A model generated the notes under the pieces. The model searched no databases, was not told where the DNA came from, and saw only the letters and a list, made by a program, of their open reading frames with translations. Of a stretch of DNA of 64,000 nucleotides, positions 23,884 through 36,231 are shown in pieces. The position numbers and the translations under genes are program-made. The stretch is taken from positions 120,504,958 to 120,568,957 of the forward strand of contig NC_063161.1 in the NCBI RefSeq assembly GCF_023159225.1. The letters run 5' to 3'. The first letter of the stretch is position 1; each line of letters opens with the position of its first letter. Source of the DNA: Perognathus longimembris pacificus. Its lineage: Eukaryota > Chordata > Mammalia > Rodentia > Heteromyidae.

Positions 23884-24088
23884 TGGTACTGGGGATCGAA
23901 CCCTGGACATTGCACTTGCTAGGTAAGTACTTTTCACTGAGCTACATCCCAGCCCATGCTTTTTTTATTTTTAAGGTAGAAACCCCAACAAACAAAAAGC
24001 GGTCTTACCTTGTTGATCTCTGACTGGTGATCTTCCTGCTTCATTCTTTGGAGTCTGGGATTATAGGCATTTACCCCCATGCCCAGTT
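23884..24088 (-). mobile_element. B4-like SINE
   Basis: An antisense ID half (GGGGATCGAACCCTGG) followed by an antisense B1-like half (GTCTGGGATTATAGGCAT), the classical rodent B4 arrangement. Confidence 0.75.
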
Positions 24089-24164
24089 ATTGAACTATTT
24101 TATATAGTAAGTAGATATCAATAGTCTAAGCTTACCACTGTGGCTGCAAAATGAAGAAAAAAAC

Positions 24165-24238
24165 TGGGGTTGGGAGAGGCTCAAATTATAGGGCGCTTGG
24201 CAGGCACAAAGCCCTGAGTTCAAATCTAATACTACCAT
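24165..24238 (+). mobile_element. ID/tRNA-like SINE fragment
   Basis: GGGTTGGGAGAGGCTCAAAT and CCCTGAGTTCAAATC recall A and B boxes. Diverged. Confidence 0.5.
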
Positions 24239-24246
24239 TAATAGAA

Positions 24247-24490
24247 GGTAATGGCCTTGTGCCAGTGGTTCATGCCTGTAATCCCAGCTATTCAGGAGGC
24301 TGAGATTTTAGGATTGTGGTTCAGAGCCAGCCTGGGCAGGAAAGTCTGTGAGACTCTTAACTCCAATTAAGCACCAGAAAACCAGAAGTGGTGTTGTGGC
24401 TCAAAGTGATAGAACACTAGCCTTGAGCTTACAAGCCCAAGGACAGCTTCCAGGCCCTGAGTTCAAGCCCCAGAATTGAGGGACAAAAAA
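24247..24490 (+). mobile_element. B1-Geo SINE
   Basis: Sense copy. CATGCCTGTAATCCCAGCTA (B1 half) is followed by GTGGCTCAAAGTGATAGAAC and GAGTTCAAGCCCCAG (Geo half), then an A-rich tail. Confidence 0.88.
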
Positions 24491-24808
24491 AAAAACAACA
24501 AAAAAAGAAAGATAAATGAAGATAAAATTGGGAGTGTTGGCTTTGGTGTAGGCAGAGCCTAGTAGATCCAGGGAGATAGTTTAGGTGACTGACTGTTTTT
24601 CACATGAGAGCTGATGGTTGTTTCAACTAGAGATGGGAGAAATAGATTTATGAAGTATATGGGTATGAAGTGTTTGTGGTGGTTTGAATATGATACCTGG
24701 AAAGGATAGAGAAAAGATGACATCTTGATTACTGGTTTGATTTCCCTGCATGTAGGTAGGGAACATTGGAAGACCAGGTGTGTGGGGAGGAGAGCCTGAG
24801 TTCAGTTT

Positions 24809-24975
24809 TGGACATGTTGACTATGAGATGCAATTCAGGTGCTGAAGTGGCAATAGCTAGTAGACTCCTGGAAATGCCTTTTTTGTTAATGATATCCTCT
24901 GAACACATTATACTATGAATAAGTTAGGCATAATATCTAATCAGATCCTTTTGCCCTGATTAGAGCCTTTACTTT
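24809..24975 (+). repeat. 167-base duplicated segment, copy 1
   Basis: Unique-looking sequence repeated at 27201-27367 in the same orientation, with the same length and about five substitutions. It matches no SINE, L1 or LTR I know. This copy sits in otherwise unique intron sequence. Confidence 0.9.
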
Positions 24976-25235
24976 GATTTGTTAATTAACTGTCTGCATA
25001 CTTGCATAACACAGATTGGAGCAGTTTGCCTGACTAAAGGTTAATGGCAGCTCCTGAAAGTGTTTCTCAGAAGTTGGCTTTCTCAAATTTAATAACTTTT
25101 TTGTGTGTTTGTGTCTATGGTGAAGACAAGTCCTAAATAAAAGACACTGGTTATTTACTATTTATATATCCATGAAGTCAGGCTTAACTTTCTATTTTTC
25201 AGAGGCCTTAATAAAAAAATGATTTTTTTTCTTTC

Positions 25236-25303
25236 AGAGTTGGGGATTGATCTCAGAGCTTTGTACATGCCAGGCAAGCACTTTACCTGAGCTACATCCC
25301 CAG
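25236..25303 (-). mobile_element. ID-type SINE
   Basis: Antisense copy: GGGGATTGATCTCAGAGC to GAGCTACATCCCCAG. Confidence 0.75.
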
Positions 25304-25440
25304 TCTTTTTTTTCTAACTGATCTAAGTATGCATAGTTTTGGAAAATACAAAAAAAATCACACTTGTGGAAGTAGTAAATGGTAAAACTTGTTTCTTTTT
25401 TCTTTGTCTTTTTCTTTCTTTCCTCCTTTTTTTTGTTTTT

Positions 25441-25672
25441 GTTTTTGTGCTGGTAATTGGACTTGAACTCAGCGCACCGTACCTTAGCTTTTGCTCAAGG
25501 TTGGCATTCTACCACTTGAGCCCAAAGCTCCACATCTGGCTTTTAGCTGGTTAACCGGAGATGATAAAGAATCTCATGGACTACCTACCCAAGCTATCTT
25601 TGAACTATGATTCTTAGAGCTTAGCCTTCTGAATAACTAGGATTACAGACTTGAACCACTAGCACCTGCTTA
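25441..25672 (-). mobile_element. B1-Geo SINE
   Basis: Antisense copy with T-rich tail at 25395-25447 and both halves recognisable. Confidence 0.8.
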
Positions 25673-25934
25673 AAATTTGTTCTTAAAAACTATACTTAAA
25701 AAATTGCTTGTTATTTGGGTTCTGATGAAAAATACAAAATAGCAGAACCGAAAAGCTTTAGCAATATCAGAGGTATGAGAGTTCTTCTAAGTCTTGGTCT
25801 GAGTTTCTTCTAAGCATATAGAGAAAGCTAAGGTATTATAGGAAATCATATCCTAGTTCATGGAATTGAGGACCAAGGAACTCCAGTGAAATTGGGGTAT
25901 CATTTCCAAATTTGTAAAAGAAAGCATTTATATA

Positions 25935-26335
25935 CTACTCCAAATGATTAAAAATGGTTCTAAACTTGCTTTTTTCCACTTACAATGTTGTAGGCATTTT
26001 TCAAGTTACTATTTACAAATCTGAATATTTATTAGCATCTTCATCATATTCTATAAAACAGACATGCCATTCTAACCATTACTTATTGTCATGTATTTTT
26101 CCATTGTTTAAAGATAATGAATGTGTTATAATACTTTGCTTTTGAGTATATGTAAGAGTATAAATGTAGGATGGGTTTCTAGACAGTTTATGGGAACAGG
26201 ATATCTTAAATTACATTTTTGTAGATATTGTAAAATGTATTCCATAAGGTTGAATCAATGTATTCTCAACACAGAAGTGTTTATCCATTTCCCTAACAAC
26301 ACTGGATATTATGAACCTTATTCTTTATGGTTTAT
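25935..26335 (-). mobile_element. Old mammalian L1 fragment, antisense
   Basis: Matches, heavily diverged, the ancient L1M 3' region read backwards: the CACTTACAATGTTGTAGGCA-like start, the AATGTATTCCATAAGGTTGA part and the CACTGGATATTATGAACC end. It is cut on the right by a SINE. Confidence 0.6.
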
Positions 26336-26371
26336 ATTTCTCTTCTCTGCTTATTTGTCTTTTCCTTTTTA

Positions 26372-26611
26372 ACGGTGCTGGTCTTGGGGCTTGTACATAG
26401 TTCAAGTTCTGTCCTGAGGTTTTTTGCTCAAGGCTAGTACTCTACCACCTGAACCACATCTCTACTTTTGGCTTTTTTTTTTTTTTTTGGCAGTTAATTG
26501 GAGATGAGAGTCTCATGGACTTTCTTACCTGGCCTGACTTCGAACTGTGATCCTCATATCTCAGGTTCCTCTATAGTTAGGATCAAAGGCATAAGCCACC
26601 AGCACCTGGCT
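26372..26611 (-). mobile_element. B1-Geo SINE
   Basis: Antisense copy with an 18-base T run inserted between the halves (26472-26490). Confidence 0.8.
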
Positions 26612-26904
26612 TCTGCTTATTTGTCTATTTTATGATTTGTTATTTCATTGCTTTTCGTGTGTAATTGATAGTAATCCTTTTTATATAATGTTATAAATAT
26701 TTAAACGGACTATTTCTTAACTTATTTTTCCCATTGTAAACCTTTTCGCTTATTTTCTGAAACTGTCTGGAATTTTAGCTATATGCTGGTTTCTTATTAT
26801 TCCTTTTCATGCCATTTCCTCTCTGCACCTAACCATTAGTTTAATATTTATAACTGCTTTTGAAAAAAATAAAAAAATTTCAGTATTCATACTGAACAAA
26901 GAAG

Positions 26905-27185
26905 AGACTTTTTTTTTTTCTTCCATTACTGAGGTTGCACTTAGGGTCTCAGACTTGCTAGACCAAGTCCTTACAACTTTGAGCCATGTTTTAGTCCTTT
27001 CTTTTTTGAGTAGGGTCTCATGCATTTATTCTAGTCAACTTTGTCCTATGATACTGTGATACCTCTTCCTACCTTATAAGTAGCTGAGGTTATAGGCATG
27101 CACTACATTGCTTAGTTTGCTTTTGAGGTAGGCTCTCACTAACTTCTCCAGCTGTCCTTGGACCACTATGTTCTTATCTCTGATT
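26905..27185 (-). mobile_element. B4-like SINE, old
   Basis: ID-like half then B1-like sequence, antisense. It ends where the duplicated 167-base segment begins. Confidence 0.6.
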
Positions 27186-27200
27186 CTCGAGAGACAGAAT

Positions 27201-27367
27201 TGGACATGTTGACTATGAGATGCAATTCAGGTGCTGAAGTGGCAATAGCTAGTAGACTCTGGGAAATGCATTTTTTGTTAATGATATCCTCTGAACACAT
27301 TATACTATGAATAAGTTAGGCATAATATCTAATCAGTTCCTTTTGCCCTGATTAGAGCATTTACTTT
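27201..27367 (+). repeat. 167-base duplicated segment, copy 2
   Basis: Direct, ungapped, roughly 97% identical copy of 24809-24975, placed at the end of an old B4-like SINE. It has no poly-A and no visible target-site duplication. Confidence 0.9.
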
Positions 27368-27624
27368 TACTCTCTCTTTGGTGTGCCACTACAGCTGGTC
27401 TCTCTCAGTTGTTTGTAGTTAACATTTAAATTTTTTTCTCTTACATCCTTTCAGTGTCTGTGGTTAAAAAAAAATATGTAATTTACATATTATAAAGTAA
27501 TGTTACTTCCTGTTGTTTAGTATAGGTTTGTGCAACTGTTGTGTATTCTCTTTTACACTATTTCAGGGTTGGAACTAGGCCTGTGTGTGTGTCTATGTAT
27601 GTGTGTACACATGCATACTAGTAA

Positions 27625-27861
27625 TAGAGCTTAACCTTGAGTTTGTACTTGAACTTGAATTTCAAGCCTTGCACACTCACTTGGCTTTTTCACTCAACAC
27701 TTGTACTTTGCCACTTGAGCCATACCTCTACCTCCAGCTTTTTGCTAGTTAACTGGAGATAAGTCTCAAAAGTTTTCTGCCCAGGGTAACATTGAACTGC
27801 AGTTCTCAGATCTCAACCTCTTGAGTAGCTAGGATCACAGGCGCGAGATACTACCACTTGT
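27625..27861 (-). mobile_element. B1-Geo SINE
   Basis: Diverged antisense copy (CACTTGAGCCATACCTCTAC, AGTAGCTAGGATCACAGG). Confidence 0.75.
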
Positions 27862-27944
27862 CTTAACTAGAGAATTTTCTAAGTACAACTTTCAGAGTAT
27901 TATGTCTAAGAATCTTGTGTTCTCTTATCGTACTCTTAATTCTT

Positions 27945-28080
27945 TTCTTTTATTTGTTTGTTATTATAAAGGTGATGTACAGAGGGCTCACAGTTACATA
28001 AGTCAAATAATTAGTACATTTCTTTTTGTACGTCACCTCTTTCCTTATTTTCTCCCAAACTCCCCTCCCCCACTGCATCA
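27945..28080 (-). mobile_element. L1 3' UTR fragment, antisense
   Basis: Same tail sequence as the L1 at 33997: GATGTACAGAGGGCTCACAG, ACATTTCTTTTTGTAC, then C-rich sequence. Confidence 0.75.
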
Positions 28081-28165
28081 AGTTGTATAGCTCATTTTTC
28101 TTTTCTTTTTTTTTTTTTTAAGGGGCAGTTTAGATTTACTGTGCATATAAACTTTTCACTCATAG

Positions 28166-28382
28166 GTTTTTTTTTTTGTTGTTGTTGTTTTTTGCAAGTC
28201 CTGGGCCTTGGACTCAGGGAGTGCTGTCCCTGGCTTCTTTTTGCTCGAGGCTAGCACTCTGCCACTTGAGCCACAGCGCCACTTCTGGCCGACTTCTATA
28301 TATATGTGGTGCTGGGGAATTGAACCCAGGGCTTCATGTATATGAGGCAAGCACTCTTGCCACTAGGCCATATTCCAAGCCC
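28166..28382 (-). mobile_element. IDL-Geo SINE
   Basis: Antisense copy flanked by TCACTCATAG at 28156-28165 and 28383-28392. Confidence 0.92.
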
Positions 28383-28446
28383 TCACTCATAGTTTTGTAT
28401 ATATTGCTTCATTCACTTTTGGAGAAGAGAATTCTGATAGTTAGTA

Positions 28447-28565
28447 GTGGATTGTATCTGTAGTCCCAGCTTCTTGGGAGGATGAGACAAGATGATTCCT
28501 TGAGCCCAGTTCAAGACCAGTCTGGGCTATATAGTGAGACCTTGTCTCAGAAAAAAAAAAAAAAA
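28447..28565 (+). mobile_element. B1-like SINE
   Basis: Sense copy (GTAGTCCCAGCTTCTTGGGA, CAGTTCAAGACCAGTCTGGG) with a 15-base A tail. Confidence 0.85.
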
Positions 28566-30031
28566 CCTGAATAATTAAAATATGTATCATTTCAACTAAT
28601 CTTTATAACTGGGAAGAAGCTTTATGAGGTAGGGCCTGGACTTTTTCCAGTTGTACACAAATGGAGTCATTTTAGCTTAAATCAGATTTTAGAGCACATT
28701 TTTAGTTGCGTACACATTAAAGTCTAGAAGAAGGCTTCTGGAAAACTGCAGTAGACCCCTCTATGGTTCCTCTCAGCTGAATACCAGTTCTCAGAGCCAC
28801 TAACTCACTCAGTGATGACAACAGTTTGTCTGCTAAATATAGTTACAGATCTGAGATTTCACAATCTCATTTAGCATCTAGGTATAGTCCTGAATCAGAG
28901 CCACAGAAGTTTGTATTATCCTGAAGAACCATCTTTGAAAAGACAACACTGGTGAATTAGCTTTTGAGAATTTACATACGTGAAGGAGACAGATTCTGTT
29001 GAGGCTTTGAGGAAACTGAACCCTGCCCTTTGTGACTGAAGCTAGACATTCACACTCAGGAAGAGTTTCTTAATAAACTGGTGATAGATGTGATTTCTGT
29101 GTTGAAGTATCTCTAGGTCTTTTTTTGTAAAGGAAAGTGAGACTGTGAAGAACTTCGTCAGCTTTAAATGCCATTTCTTGTAGTCTAGGATTCTCAGCTA
29201 CAGAAAGACCCAGATTTTGTGAAAGTAAAAGGTTGTGAAGAACTGCAATGAAGTCCCTCCTCCCCCCAAATTGTGGCTTTTGAGATTCTTCCTAAGCCTT
29301 GGATTCAGAGGAGACTTAGTGTCAGTAGTGAAGGTTCTGAGGAGAATATTAACATCCCAAAAGAAGAAAACAAGGCAATATTTCTGTTGCCCAAGGTGGT
29401 AGGGTTCATGGAAATGTCAACTAGGCAGGCATTTTTTTTATTCTTCTTACATTTTTATTGTGTTATTGTGGGGTTAACTAACCATTTTATTAAGTATTAT
29501 GCAGTTGAGCTAATACCAATGTAGAGGATATGAGCAAAGCTAGTTTTAACACACACAGGACAGAGAAACTGTACAGGAAATGTTTCATGGAGTATTGAGT
29601 CCTCTGCTTACTAGAGAACCTATCTAGGAAAGAAAGAAACCAAAGACATATGATCTCTTTCACGAAGAATTTGTCTAGGAATCTATACTGCGTGTTTATA
29701 AGATAAACTATACAAAACAGAAAAGTCCCATTGTGAAGACTGTGATAAATACTTCCATGGGGAGGGAAACCTTAACACTCCTTGAATAATCTACTTAGAA
29801 ACAAAGCCACTGAGTATTTACAACAGTGCTGTGAAGTAGAAATATAACATGAGCTACAAAAGGAAGCCAGAATTTTCTTGTGGTCATATTACAAAAGTAA
29901 AAAGAAACAGATGATGTTAATTTTAATAATGCATTTCGTGTCATCCAATATATCAAAAAATTATTTCAACATGTAATCAAAATAAAAATTATACATTATA
30001 GTTTACATTACTTTTTATGTTTTCAGTCTTT

Positions 30032-30245
30032 TCTTTCTTTCTTTTTTTTTTTTTTTTCCAATCTTGGGCCTTGGACTCAGGGCCTGAGCACTGTCCCTGG
30101 CTTTTTTTTGCTCAAGGCTAGCACTCTGCCACTTGAGCCACAGTGCCACTTCTGGCTTTTCTATATGTGTGGTGCTGGGGAATCAAACCCAGGGCTTCAT
30201 GTATACGAGGCAAGCACTCTTGCCACTAGACCATATCCCCAGCCC
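30032..30245 (-). mobile_element. IDL-Geo SINE
   Basis: Antisense copy flanked by ATGTTTTCAGTCTTT at 30017-30031 and 30246-30260. Confidence 0.94.
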
Positions 30246-31136
30246 ATGTTTTCAGTCTTTCATATCCAGCATGACTTTGATGTAATAACATATCTCAATT
30301 TGGACTTAACACATTAGCATTGCTCAGTAGCCACATGTGGCTATTTTGATATTGCAAAGGACATTATAGGTCTATGGTAGGGTCAAGCCTTCTGAGGGCT
30401 AGGAAAGTTTAAATGCCATAAAAAATAGCCTGAGTGACATCTAACATAAAACCTCAAATGATATTTAAGCCCATGTCTTGTTCTAACTCTAAAGTTAAGA
30501 GTGATTTTTACTCTGTTCTAATTAATAAATGGCATATAACTCTTATGAGGATTGATTAGTTTAGAGTAGATGTTCAGTAAATATTAACAATCATGAGTAA
30601 ATATAAATGATTTCTTTATTTAGTGAAGTATTTTTGTTTCTAAGATTTCCTTTAGCCCCTAACGGAGATTCTTACTTTAAAAGGGCATGGTATTTTTCTT
30701 TTAGATGTTTTATCTTCCTACCTCTTACAGAAAATAAGGAAAACATTTAGAGTGTCATTCCCTTTTTATTAATTCTATTTTAATGGGGGTTATTTATTTT
30801 GATTGGTCCCTTGGTCCACTCTTTTGAGTGGTTGATCTATTTCATATGTTTGGTTATTTTTCATGGTCTGCTAACATTTATAAATGAAAGACTTGATCAT
30901 TCATTATGAGTAACTGATGTGGTCACAGCTTGAATTTATGTGGGTTAATGTTTGTTTTTTTCTTGATTCATTTTTCCCTGAAGAGTGTATGGGGAGTTGA
31001 TTGATAGTTGAGTGGTTTGATTCTTCACCAATTTTTTTGCTTCTTTAGATGAATATTGGCTGTGCTGCAGAATGAGCTGGGTGCCTGTGGGTGGCTACTG
31101 TTCAACGTGGGCGGCAGATGTTCCATTATTTAAAAT

Positions 31137-31205
31137 GATAGGCATAGCTCTGTGGTAGAGCCCTTGCTAGCATGCTTGAAGCTCTGCCTTGATTCCCAGC
31201 ACCAT
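31137..31205 (+). mobile_element. ID-type SINE
   Basis: ATAGCTCTGTGGTAGAGC (A box) to GATTCCCAGCACC (B box). It ends 85 bases before the acceptor of FOCAD exon 4. Confidence 0.75.
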
Positions 31206-31290
31206 AAGGAAAAAAGAGGAGGCGGGTAGAATTAAGCACTTGCTTAACATATTCACTTCTAAAATTTTTACATGTTATATTTTCTTACAG

Positions 31291-31395
31291 GAATACACAT
31301 GGCTTGGTAAATGCTCTTATGAAATTACTACGAATGCAAGCTCTAAAGGAAGATCAAAGTGGGAAGAAGACTATTCAGGGCATATATACTATTAG
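31291..31395 (+). CDS. FOCAD: FOCAD fourth coding exon (residues 96-131)
   Basis: 105 bases between TTTTCTTACAG and the strong donor TAG|gtaagt. The first G completes Arg96, and the exon ends with AG of Arg131. It encodes NTHGLVNALMKLLRMQALKE and DQSGKKTIQGIYTI. This is the most diverged of the six exons against the recalled human sequence (NTHGLIKAIMHLLQMQALKE...). It follows a 19.5 kb intron, and an ID-type SINE ends about 85 bases upstream. Confidence 0.93.
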   Translation, partial: EYTWLGKCSYEITTNASSKGRSKWEEDYSGHIYY

Positions 31396-31896
31396 GTAAG
31401 TGACTTCTATTGTCTTTCTAAATAAAAGTGAATTGTTAGTTAAGCTATGAACAAAGACAAGAAAATCCATGAAGAATTAGTTATTTCATTCAGCAGGATA
31501 CTTATGTGCACAGTGATTGTGGTTCTTCACTCCTTAAAAAGTTAAGTGTTTTACAGGGTCATAGATGTATGACAAAATCACTGTGGAGCAATCAATAGAT
31601 CACATATATCAGTTCAATAGAAAGACTTTGTTCTTTGAGTACTAAGGCACACTAGCAAGGTATGTCTCCTTTTCCTCCCTCCTGAGTGCAATCTTGACTG
31701 CAGGAAGGACAGACTTCCATATGTTATGCTGTGTCATACATTCTATCTGCGTCATCTGCGTCTATGTGAGAAAGCTTGTCCTACCTCCGCTTCTCATCAG
31801 GCAGTGACAGAATAGTATAAGCCTCTGTGACAAAGTGATCATGAGCCACCTCCTCCACTTTGTCCTTAAAAATAACCTAAGTAGTGCTCTGACCTT

Positions 31897-31998
31897 TTTT
31901 TTTTAGATTTTTAAAAATTGTTATTGTCATGTTGATGTACATAGGGATTACAGTTACATAAGTTAAGTAATGAATAAACTTCTTTTTGAACAATGTAA
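31897..31998 (-). mobile_element. Short L1 3' UTR fragment, antisense
   Basis: About 100 bases after a T run, with GATGTACATAGGGATTACAG matching the L1 tail. Severely truncated. Confidence 0.75.
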
Positions 31999-33095
31999 AA
32001 AAAAGTTAAGTATTTTAAAGACTTAAAATTATGAAAGAGCTGACAGCATGCTGAATGTCACTAATGTGAGTTTCAGTGTTGCTTCCTTCGAAGTAGAATA
32101 TGTTACCAAAGTTTCAAGTCATTCATTTTGCTTTAGAGCACATCTATCTTCCCAGTACTGTGAACATTGAAAAGTTCATTGAGCAAAAGTACTTGATTCA
32201 TGGGGTTTTGGTTGGGAGGGTAAGCATAAGCTTCCTTTCTACAAAAAGTAACTGGAGACTTGTCTGTGTGTTATTACCCAGGCCACAGTCAGTAGTTAGG
32301 AGTATTAAATTACCTTTTCTTTGTCATCTATACACTATGCTAAAGTATAATTGCTACAAAAAAATCACAGCAGGTACAACAGTTAAATGCATTGGATTTT
32401 GTGGGGTAGTTGTATGAAGTCTTTGTTCCTGAGACAATGACTTTATCCATTGTATGGAAGCTTCCCAGAAAGCTGTTTCTTAAGACAAAGCCTCTCATCA
32501 GAAGATCCAGAATGTGCATGCAACTAGTTACATTGTCCTAGGAACTTGACACACACAGAATGTGCTTGCTTTAAAGACTGAGACCATGACTTACATGACC
32601 TATGGTGTTCCAGCAGAATAAATCAGGTACATGTGAATCAGTACCTGTTTTATTTACAGTAGCTATACTTTTTGAAAATTTGAGACCACATTTGTCTGAA
32701 GCTGTGGGAGAGTCTCCAAAATAGGGTGCTACCTATTACATATATATTTACTTATGTTCTCTATTTTATATAAGTGCAGTACCTTAAGTATTACTGCTTT
32801 CTTATAATTTTAGTGCTGCTTATGACTCATCACTGAGATTTGTAACCATTTTGTTTAAAAAGGTCAGATTCACATTTTATATATTTTTTCTTAGTGTGAT
32901 TTGTGAATATTTTCAAACATACAGAAAACTTAAAAGAATGTGGTGCAATGACTTTGCTGATTTATCTTTAAGTAAAAGAAGCAAAAGTAAATTTATATGG
33001 AAATATTATAGAATATGCAGTGAAAATTCTTCCTTGATAAACAGATTTTTCTTTCATGGTTCCTTCTTTCCTCTTACTTTGCCTTCCTTCTTTCC

Positions 33096-33178
33096 CATTC
33101 CCTCCCTCCCTCCCTCCCTCCCTCCCTCCCTCCCTCCCTCCCTCCCTTCCTCCCTCCCTCCCTCCCTCCCTCCCTCCT
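33096..33178 (+). repeat. (CCCT)n tetranucleotide array
   Basis: About 20 CCCT units with one slip (CTTC) inside a longer pyrimidine stretch. Confidence 0.95.
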
Positions 33179-33337
33179 TTCTTTTTTTCTGTAGTGTACA
33201 GGTCAATATTTAGTACATTCAGAGTTATGTAGCCATCACCATAATGTATTTTAGAATCTTTTTACCATCTTCAAAAGAAGCTCCTCATCCCTTAGCAGTG
33301 AGTCAGTATTCCCCTCCCATCTAGTAAAGTATTTTAA

Positions 33338-33510
33338 ACGTTGGTTCTGAACCCTGACTGTTCATTAGAATCACTGGAGTATGTGGGAAAAAATAAACAA
33401 ATATGGGAGTAATTCAGTGGTGTATTCCAACTGAGCCAGAATTTTCGCTGTGAGCCCTAGCAGGTTTTTTTCTATTTTTCTTTAATGGATCCTGGGTGGT
33501 TCTGAGTACA
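33338..33510 (+). mobile_element. MER20/MER5-like hAT relic
   Basis: GGTTCTGAACCCTGACTGTT and CATTAGAATCACTGGAG are typical of short hAT-type MITEs of mammals. Boundaries are approximate. Confidence 0.6.
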
Positions 33511-33837
33511 AGACAACAACAGTTAGTTGCTCCCTGTAATATGCTTATTGGTCAACTGAAGATCTTGCTGAATTAGAAATTTTCTCTCCTCAGGTCTAGG
33601 CTAGGCTCAAGAGGCCTTTGTTACAAGTGGGGTGATGCTCATGCTGATGCTGCTGTTGCCCCAACAATTCATATGTAGTAGAGTGTGCTACACTGTCAGC
33701 AGCATCCCAGCTTGTTCTGACAGTAGCATCTGGCACTCTGTTCCAGACTGCTTCAACCACAACCTGTGTTTTAAAAAGTTTTTTAAGTGAATTCATAAGC
33801 TCTAGAAGTACACATTTAGATTGTGATCTGAACTGCA

Positions 33838-33925
33838 TCTTTTTTTTTTTTTTTTCCAGTACTGGAAATTCAACTTGAGGTTTTCAAGGCAAGTGTTGTA
33901 CCACTTGAGCCATGACTCTAGCCCT
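33838..33925 (-). mobile_element. ID-type SINE
   Basis: Antisense copy with T run. CCAGTACTGGAAATTCAACT leads to CACTTGAGCCATGACT. Confidence 0.65.
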
Positions 33926-33996
33926 TGAAAGGGACCTTTGTGCCAAGCAGAAAAATTAGTTATCCCATTTTCATATTTTCTTCACTGTGTATTCTT

Positions 33997-35462
33997 TTTA
34001 AAAACTTTTTTCTCATTGTCAAAGTAGTACAGAGGGGTTACAGATTTAATATGTAAGGCAGTACATTTCTTGTTCAACTTGTTACCTCCTCCCTCATTTT
34101 CCCCCCATCTTCCCCCTCTCTCCTACCTCCCCCCCCCATCAGTTCTACAGTTGGTTTACACCAAATAGTTTTGTAAGTATTGCTTTTGGAGTGCTTTGTC
34201 TTTTTATCCTTTGTCTCTCGATTTTGATATTCCCTTTCACTTCCCTAGTTCTAATACCCATATAAACAGTATATAGGGTACTCAGCTGAGATACAGTGAT
34301 CATGGAGGTACAATCACAGGAAAGGAATACAAGAGAAACAAATCAAAACAAAACAATCAAACAAACTAGAAAAAACAAAAGGTATGGTTTCACATGGCAT
34401 GCTGAAAATAATCACAACAGTGATATAACGCTTGTTTCCATAATGTGGAGTTCATTTCACTAAGCATCAGCTATGTGATTATATGGGTGTAGCTATTGGG
34501 CTATTTTGATCTTCTGCTATGACTAGCCTAATCATGTACTGGCTATTCCCTATGAGGGACACCATAGGGTTTATGTTTCTTTGGGTCTGGGTCACTTCAC
34601 TTAGTATGATTTTTTTCCCAAGTCCTTCCATTTACTTATGAATGGGGCAGTATCATTCCTTCTGATAGAGGCATAGAATTCCATTGTGTATATGTACCAC
34701 ATTTTCCTGATTCACTTGTCTACTGAGGGGCATCTGGGTTGGTTCCTTGTTTTAGCAATGACAATTTGTGCTGCAGTGAACATAGTTGTGCTGGTGGCTT
34801 TTGTGTGGCCTTGCTTGTAATCTTTTTAGTACATTCCCAAAAGTGGGGCTGCTGCGTCATAGGGGAGTTCTATGTTTAGCCTTCTTAGTAACCTCCATAC
34901 TGTTTTTCCAGAGGGGTTGAACAAGTTTGCATTTCCACCAACAATGTAGTAGGGTTCCCTTTTGACCACATCCCCTCCAGCATTTGTTATTATTAGATTT
35001 ACTGAAAATGGACATTCTTACTGGGGTGAGGTAGAATCTCAGTGTTCTTTTGGTTTGCATTTCTTTTATGGTCAGTGATGTAGAACACTTTTTCATGTGA
35101 CTCTTGGCCATTCTCATTTCCTCTTCAGAGAAGTCTCTTTTTAGGTTCTTTGATTATTTGTTTTGGAGGAATTTAATTTTTTGAGTTCTGTATATATTTT
35201 AGATATCAGGCCTTTGTCTGTTGTATGGCTAGTAAAGTCTTTTCCCAATCTGTGGGCTTTCTGTTTATCTTGCAAGCTATGTCCTATGCCCTGCAGAAGC
35301 TCTGCAGTTTGATACAGTCCCACTTGTCTAGCCTTTCTTTGTTATGTTGTGTTTCTTGGTTTTTATTGAGGAAGTTTCTTCCAGTGTCAAGGAGTCCAAG
35401 AGTTTCTCCTATTCCTTCTTGCAGTGTTTTCAGGGTATCTGATTTTATTTCCAGGTATTTGA
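33997..35462 (-). mobile_element. L1, 5'-truncated, antisense
   Basis: From left to right this reads the 3' UTR and then ORF2 backwards, including a zinc-knuckle-like CWRGCG..LLHCWW block on the minus strand near 34900-35000. The frame is broken in several places. TTCACTGTGTATTCTT occurs at 33981-33996 and 35463-35478 and is the 16-base target-site duplication. The element is a simple truncation. Confidence 0.93.
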
Positions 35463-35566
35463 TTCACTGTGTATTCTTGATATAGGTTTACTCCTTGATA
35501 ATGTTCTGCCAGTTGCCCTGTTTATAATTCATTTGTTCTTGTAGTTGGTTCTTGTATTTACAGTCT

Positions 35567-35755
35567 TGTTTTCAAAGGCAGTAGGTCCAAGGTGTGGTTA
35601 AGGAGCCTAATATGAAGAGCCAAAAAGTATTGGATACATAAGGTTTGTCTTTTGCTAGCTGGCACATTAAGAGGTCCAGAATCAATCACCTGAGCTGGCA
35701 TAACCTGATAATGTTTATGAAGAGCTCTTATGTGAATAGCTGTTTGGCATTATAA
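35567..35755 (+). repeat. Diverged repeat, copy A
   Basis: About 190 bases alignable with 36595-36785. Shared landmarks are GGTCCAAG, AGGTTTGTCTTTTG, AATCACCT and GAGCTCTTATGTGAAT. Family not recognised. Confidence 0.65.
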
Positions 35756-36231
35756 ATCAGTAGAGTGTAATCGAGTGTATAAGAGCCTTAAGTTCCTCCA
35801 TTGGGAATTGCGGAAGGCAGAAATAGAAGAGAGGTGAGCCTGAAGAGCAGATTTCTCTCAAGAGAGCTATGATTACCTGAGTTAAGCATAAAATTGGCAT
35901 GCTGTTTTAGAGCTTTCTTTGTCACATGTTGGTTAGCAATATCATCCAGCCTTGGGAGGCAACCAATGCTGTGCATGAAAATGATGTGAGGAGCTTGGCA
36001 CTCCACTGAGAGATGTTCTCTGATTATGCTGGAGGGGTTAATTTAAATAGAAGTAGTATAACAAGTTATTGGACGCTTTCTGAGTATAAAGCTAACTTGT
36101 GTTTTCATATCTTAAGGACTTTGCCACTACACTGTTATGGTTTAAGTTTTTCTTCTTTTTGTCCTAATGTCTGAATAATTTAAATCATAGTGAAACAGAA
36201 TACTTGGTTATTGAACATGGGTCTGTTAAAC

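Larger units (their letters stand above)
11752..31290 (+). other. FOCAD long intron, SINE-rich
   Basis: 19.5 kb and crowded with SINEs, L1 3' ends and a short provirus. No exon or RNA gene was seen. Stretches 17000-19390, 20000-21700 and 28570-30010 contain no element I can name. Confidence 0.8.

Noticed and set aside
32100..32417. Open frame of 105 codons
   Set aside because: It has no splice or promoter context, no recognisable family and no codon bias. Treated as chance.
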